Shown here: positions 22,817 through 24,564 of the stretch, piece after piece
How positions within the stretch are numbered: the first letter of the stretch is position 1
Layout of the letters: each line of letters begins with the position of its first letter
Assembly: GCA_900549055.1 (NCBI GenBank)
Contig: URNB01000021.1
Coordinates: 1 to 24,564 of the forward strand
Direction: 5' to 3'
Source: an uncultured Oscillospiraceae bacterium
Lineage (GTDB): Bacteria; Bacillota; Clostridia; Oscillospirales; Acutalibacteraceae
DNA length: 24,564 nt
Made by a program: the position numbers and the translations under genes
Notes under the pieces: generated by a model
The model's input: the letters and a program-made list of their open reading frames with translations, nothing else
Databases searched by the model: none
What the model was told of the DNA's origin: nothing

Positions 22817-24357
22817 GCTATCCGCTCCTTAAAGGCTAAACCGCATTTGAGGCAAAAGGTTACATACTCATCCTCAATATACGCTTTGTATATTAACTCG
22901 TCAAACAGCGGACGGCTGAAAACTATTATTGCTTTCGGTTCGGCTTCAAGAAAGCGTATAAGTTTTCGCAGCTCGTCTATACACTTTTCGTCACCGTCTT
23001 CCGCAAGAACCTTTTTACGGCGGGATTTCAGCTTTAAAAGCGAGCTTTCAAGCTTTGAGCATTGCTCCGAAAAGGTTACGGCGTCCATACAGCTTTCTTT
23101 TTGCAGGGAAATATATAAATCCAGTTTTTCGGACAAAACGGATATTTCCTTGTCTATTTCGGATATTAACGAATCGGAGCAGGTTATTATTCTTCTCGCT
23201 TCGGTAAGCTTTGCGGCAATGTCTTTAAACAGAACGTTCTCATTTTGGCGCAGCTTGTTGTAAAAGCGTATAAAGGTTCTGCCAATCACTTCCTCGGACA
23301 TGGAATGTGAAAGGCATTTTTCTTCGGACACTTTGTTTTTTGAGCAGGCATAATAGCTTTCGCCGTTTATATATTTTATTTTAAACGAACGGCTGCAATA
23401 TGCGCAATACAGCTTTCCGGCAAATGTGTTATTTCGACTTTTGTATTTTGCGTTTCTTTCGGTATTTTCTTTTAGCTTTTCCTGCACAAGGTTAAAGGTT
23501 TCTTTGTCTATTATAGCCTCGTGGGTGTTCTGAACATAGTACTTCGGCAGTTCACCTTTATTCTTTCTCTTCATAAGCGGCAAAACGGGCGGTGTAAAGT
23601 TTTTTTGAAAAAGTGCGTCGCCTGCATACTTTTCGTTTGAAAGAATATACGGTATGCTGTTTGCTTTCCAAAAACGCTTTTCGGTGCCGTATTTACGGTT
23701 TAGAGCTTGGGCTATTTTTAATAAACCCATACCGGACAGGTACATACCGTAAACCTCACGCACGATCGCCGCTTCTTCGGGGACTGTAAATAACTCGTTA
23801 TTTTTGGCTCTGAACCCGTAGGGCGCGCTGCATATGCTGTATTCTCCTATTTCAAGCCTCATTCTGTTTGCGGTTGAAACACGTTTTGAAGTCGCCAATG
23901 CTTCGGACTGAGCAAAGGCGCTTTTAACATACAGAATAAGCTCGGAATTAAGAGTTAAGGTGTCTATACGGTCGTTTTCAAAAAATACCGATACGCCGTA
24001 TTCTCTTAAAAGACGTATACTCTCAATACACTCCAACGCATTTCTCGCAAAGCGCGATACGCTTTTAATATAAATGCGGTCGATTTTTCCGAGACGACAA
24101 TCGTTTAACATTCTTTTAAATTCATTCCGCTTTTCAACAGAAGTGCCGGTAATTCCTTCGTCTGCGTAAATATCTACCAAAACCATATTATCCGATTGGC
24201 TGATAAAATCGTGATAATAGTGCATTTGGGTGATAAAGGAATTCAACTGATCTTCTTCGCTTGTGCTGACGCGGCAGTATGCCGCAACACGCAGCGTGCT
24301 GTTTTCGGAAGATTTATCTGCTTTAATAACTCTTACGGTTCGTTCTTCTGCACTCAT
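22807..24357 (-). CDS. Large serine recombinase
   Basis: A 516-residue serine recombinase, first gene of the operon. Seen: VAAYCRVSTS with nucleophile S31, IYADEGITGTSVEKR, IYIKSVSRFARN, then a Recombinase domain (about 180-285), a zinc ribbon (LYCAYCSRSFK to ACSKNKVSEEKC, about 338-370) and a coiled coil (about 395-470). It is clearly related to, but different from, the recombinase at 20426-22063. Its end overlaps the middle gene by 10 bases. A weak ribosome-binding site (AAGGGAA) precedes the ATG. Two full recombinases plus a domain-only partner is a known arrangement in clostridial integrative elements. Confidence 0.93.
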   Translation of the reverse strand: MSAEERTVRVIKADKSSENSTLRVAAYCRVSTSEEDQLNSFITQMHYYHDFISQSDNMVLVDIYADEGITGTSVEKRNEFKRMLNDCRLGKIDRIYIKSVSRFARNALECIESIRLLREYGVSVFFENDRIDTLTLNSELILYVKSAFAQSEALATSKRVSTANRMRLEIGEYSICSAPYGFRAKNNELFTVPEEAAIVREVYGMYLSGMGLLKIAQALNRKYGTEKRFWKANSIPYILSNEKYAGDALFQKNFTPPVLPLMKRKNKGELPKYYVQNTHEAIIDKETFNLVQEKLKENTERNAKYKSRNNTFAGKLYCAYCSRSFKIKYINGESYYACSKNKVSEEKCLSHSMSEEVIGRTFIRFYNKLRQNENVLFKDIAAKLTEARRIITCSDSLISEIDKEISVLSEKLDLYISLQKESCMDAVTFSEQCSKLESSLLKLKSRRKKVLAEDGDEKCIDELRKLIRFLEAEPKAIIVFSRPLFDELIYKAYIEDEYVTFCLKCGLAFKERIAWN

Positions 24358-24456
24358 TCTATTGTTCCCTTTCTTTGGCTTGAGAAGATTTTATCTCAAA
24401 TTCCAAAAAAGAGCCATTATGCGTTCGGGCTGAAACGCATACTTGACAGTCGTTAG

Positions 24457-24542
24457 ACAATACAATCAGGGTACAATACTTTTTTGAAGAAACGGCGCAG
24501 TTATCGGCATTGTTGCCCTCCGCTCACAATACAACAGTATTG
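24457..24542. repeat. ACAATAC cluster and palindrome upstream of the recombinase operon
   Basis: ACAATAC occurs at 24457-24463, 24473-24479 and 24526-24532; the last forms a perfect palindrome CAATAC-AACA-GTATTG (24527-24542). A separate 7-bp hairpin ATGCGTT / AACGCAT lies at about 24419-24441. These sit in the 207-base upstream region of the recombinase operon, which otherwise holds no gene. They could be an operator or part of a recombination site; no match to a known site. Confidence 0.4.
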
Positions 24543-24564
24543 CTCGGTCGGGCGCCGCGCCGCT

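Larger units (their letters stand above)
19083..24357. mobile_element. Probable serine-recombinase mobile region (boundaries unknown)
   Basis: Everything from about 19.08 kb to the end of the recombinase operon looks accessory: a broken small gene, a frameshifted helix-turn-helix gene of mobile-element type, and three linked recombinase genes. No relaxase, conjugation or cargo gene is present in the window, and no attachment-site repeat was found, so either the element extends past the right edge or this is a decayed remnant. Coordinates mark gene content only. Confidence 0.55.

Overview
The window looks like a chromosomal segment of a spore-forming Clostridia-class Firmicute, probably of the Oscillospirales/Ruminococcaceae type. 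The evidence is the ctsR-mcsA-mcsB-clpC operon, a SpoIIM-like gene beside xerD, a TPP-riboswitch-controlled thiT, moderate G+C with AT-rich spacers, and a right end with clustered large serine recombinases of the kind common in gut Clostridia mobile elements. Lineage is inferred from gene content only.

Layout. 1-1.7 kb: the end of a sugar/polyol operon (zinc dehydrogenase, then an AlsE-like hexulose-phosphate epimerase). 1.8-6.4 kb: the CtsR-controlled proteostasis operon, with two CtsR operators placed on the promoter. 6.36-6.65 kb: a composite intergenic repeat. 6.7-9.2 kb (minus): tsaE-tsaB-rpiB-upp, an overlapping operon for tRNA t6A modification, pentose phosphate interconversion and uracil salvage, led by a decayed YcxB-like remnant. 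9.3-11.3 kb: uvrB, diverging from tsaE. 11.3-11.7 kb: the same composite repeat, inverted. 11.8-12.5 kb (minus): a FabG-like reductase. 12.5-12.96 kb: a 430-bp spacer with five copies of a XerD-arm-like 11-mer, a promoter and hairpins. 12.97-14.5 kb: spoIIM-like gene and xerD. 14.5-15.4 kb: TPP riboswitch and thiT. 15.5-16.4 kb: rplM-rpsI. 16.4-17.4 kb: a small scrap region with a Doc-toxin-like C-terminal remnant and a YcxB-like membrane protein. 17.5-18.9 kb (minus): an NCS2/AzgA purine permease. 19.05-24.56 kb: a mobile or formerly mobile region with a broken accessory gene, a frameshifted helix-turn-helix initiator-type gene, a short promoter-terminator unit, and a three-gene serine recombinase operon whose middle member is damaged.

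How the parts fit. Most of the window is ordinary core genome. The parts that known genes do not explain are: the XerD-half-site-like array immediately upstream of the spoIIM-xerD operon; the inverted pair of roughly 280-400-bp composite repeats that brackets the upp-uvrB block; the graveyard remnants (YcxB-like, Doc-like, accessory gene); and the recombinase module with a candidate small RNA between it and a frameshifted initiator-type gene. No CRISPR array, rRNA or tRNA gene was recognised.
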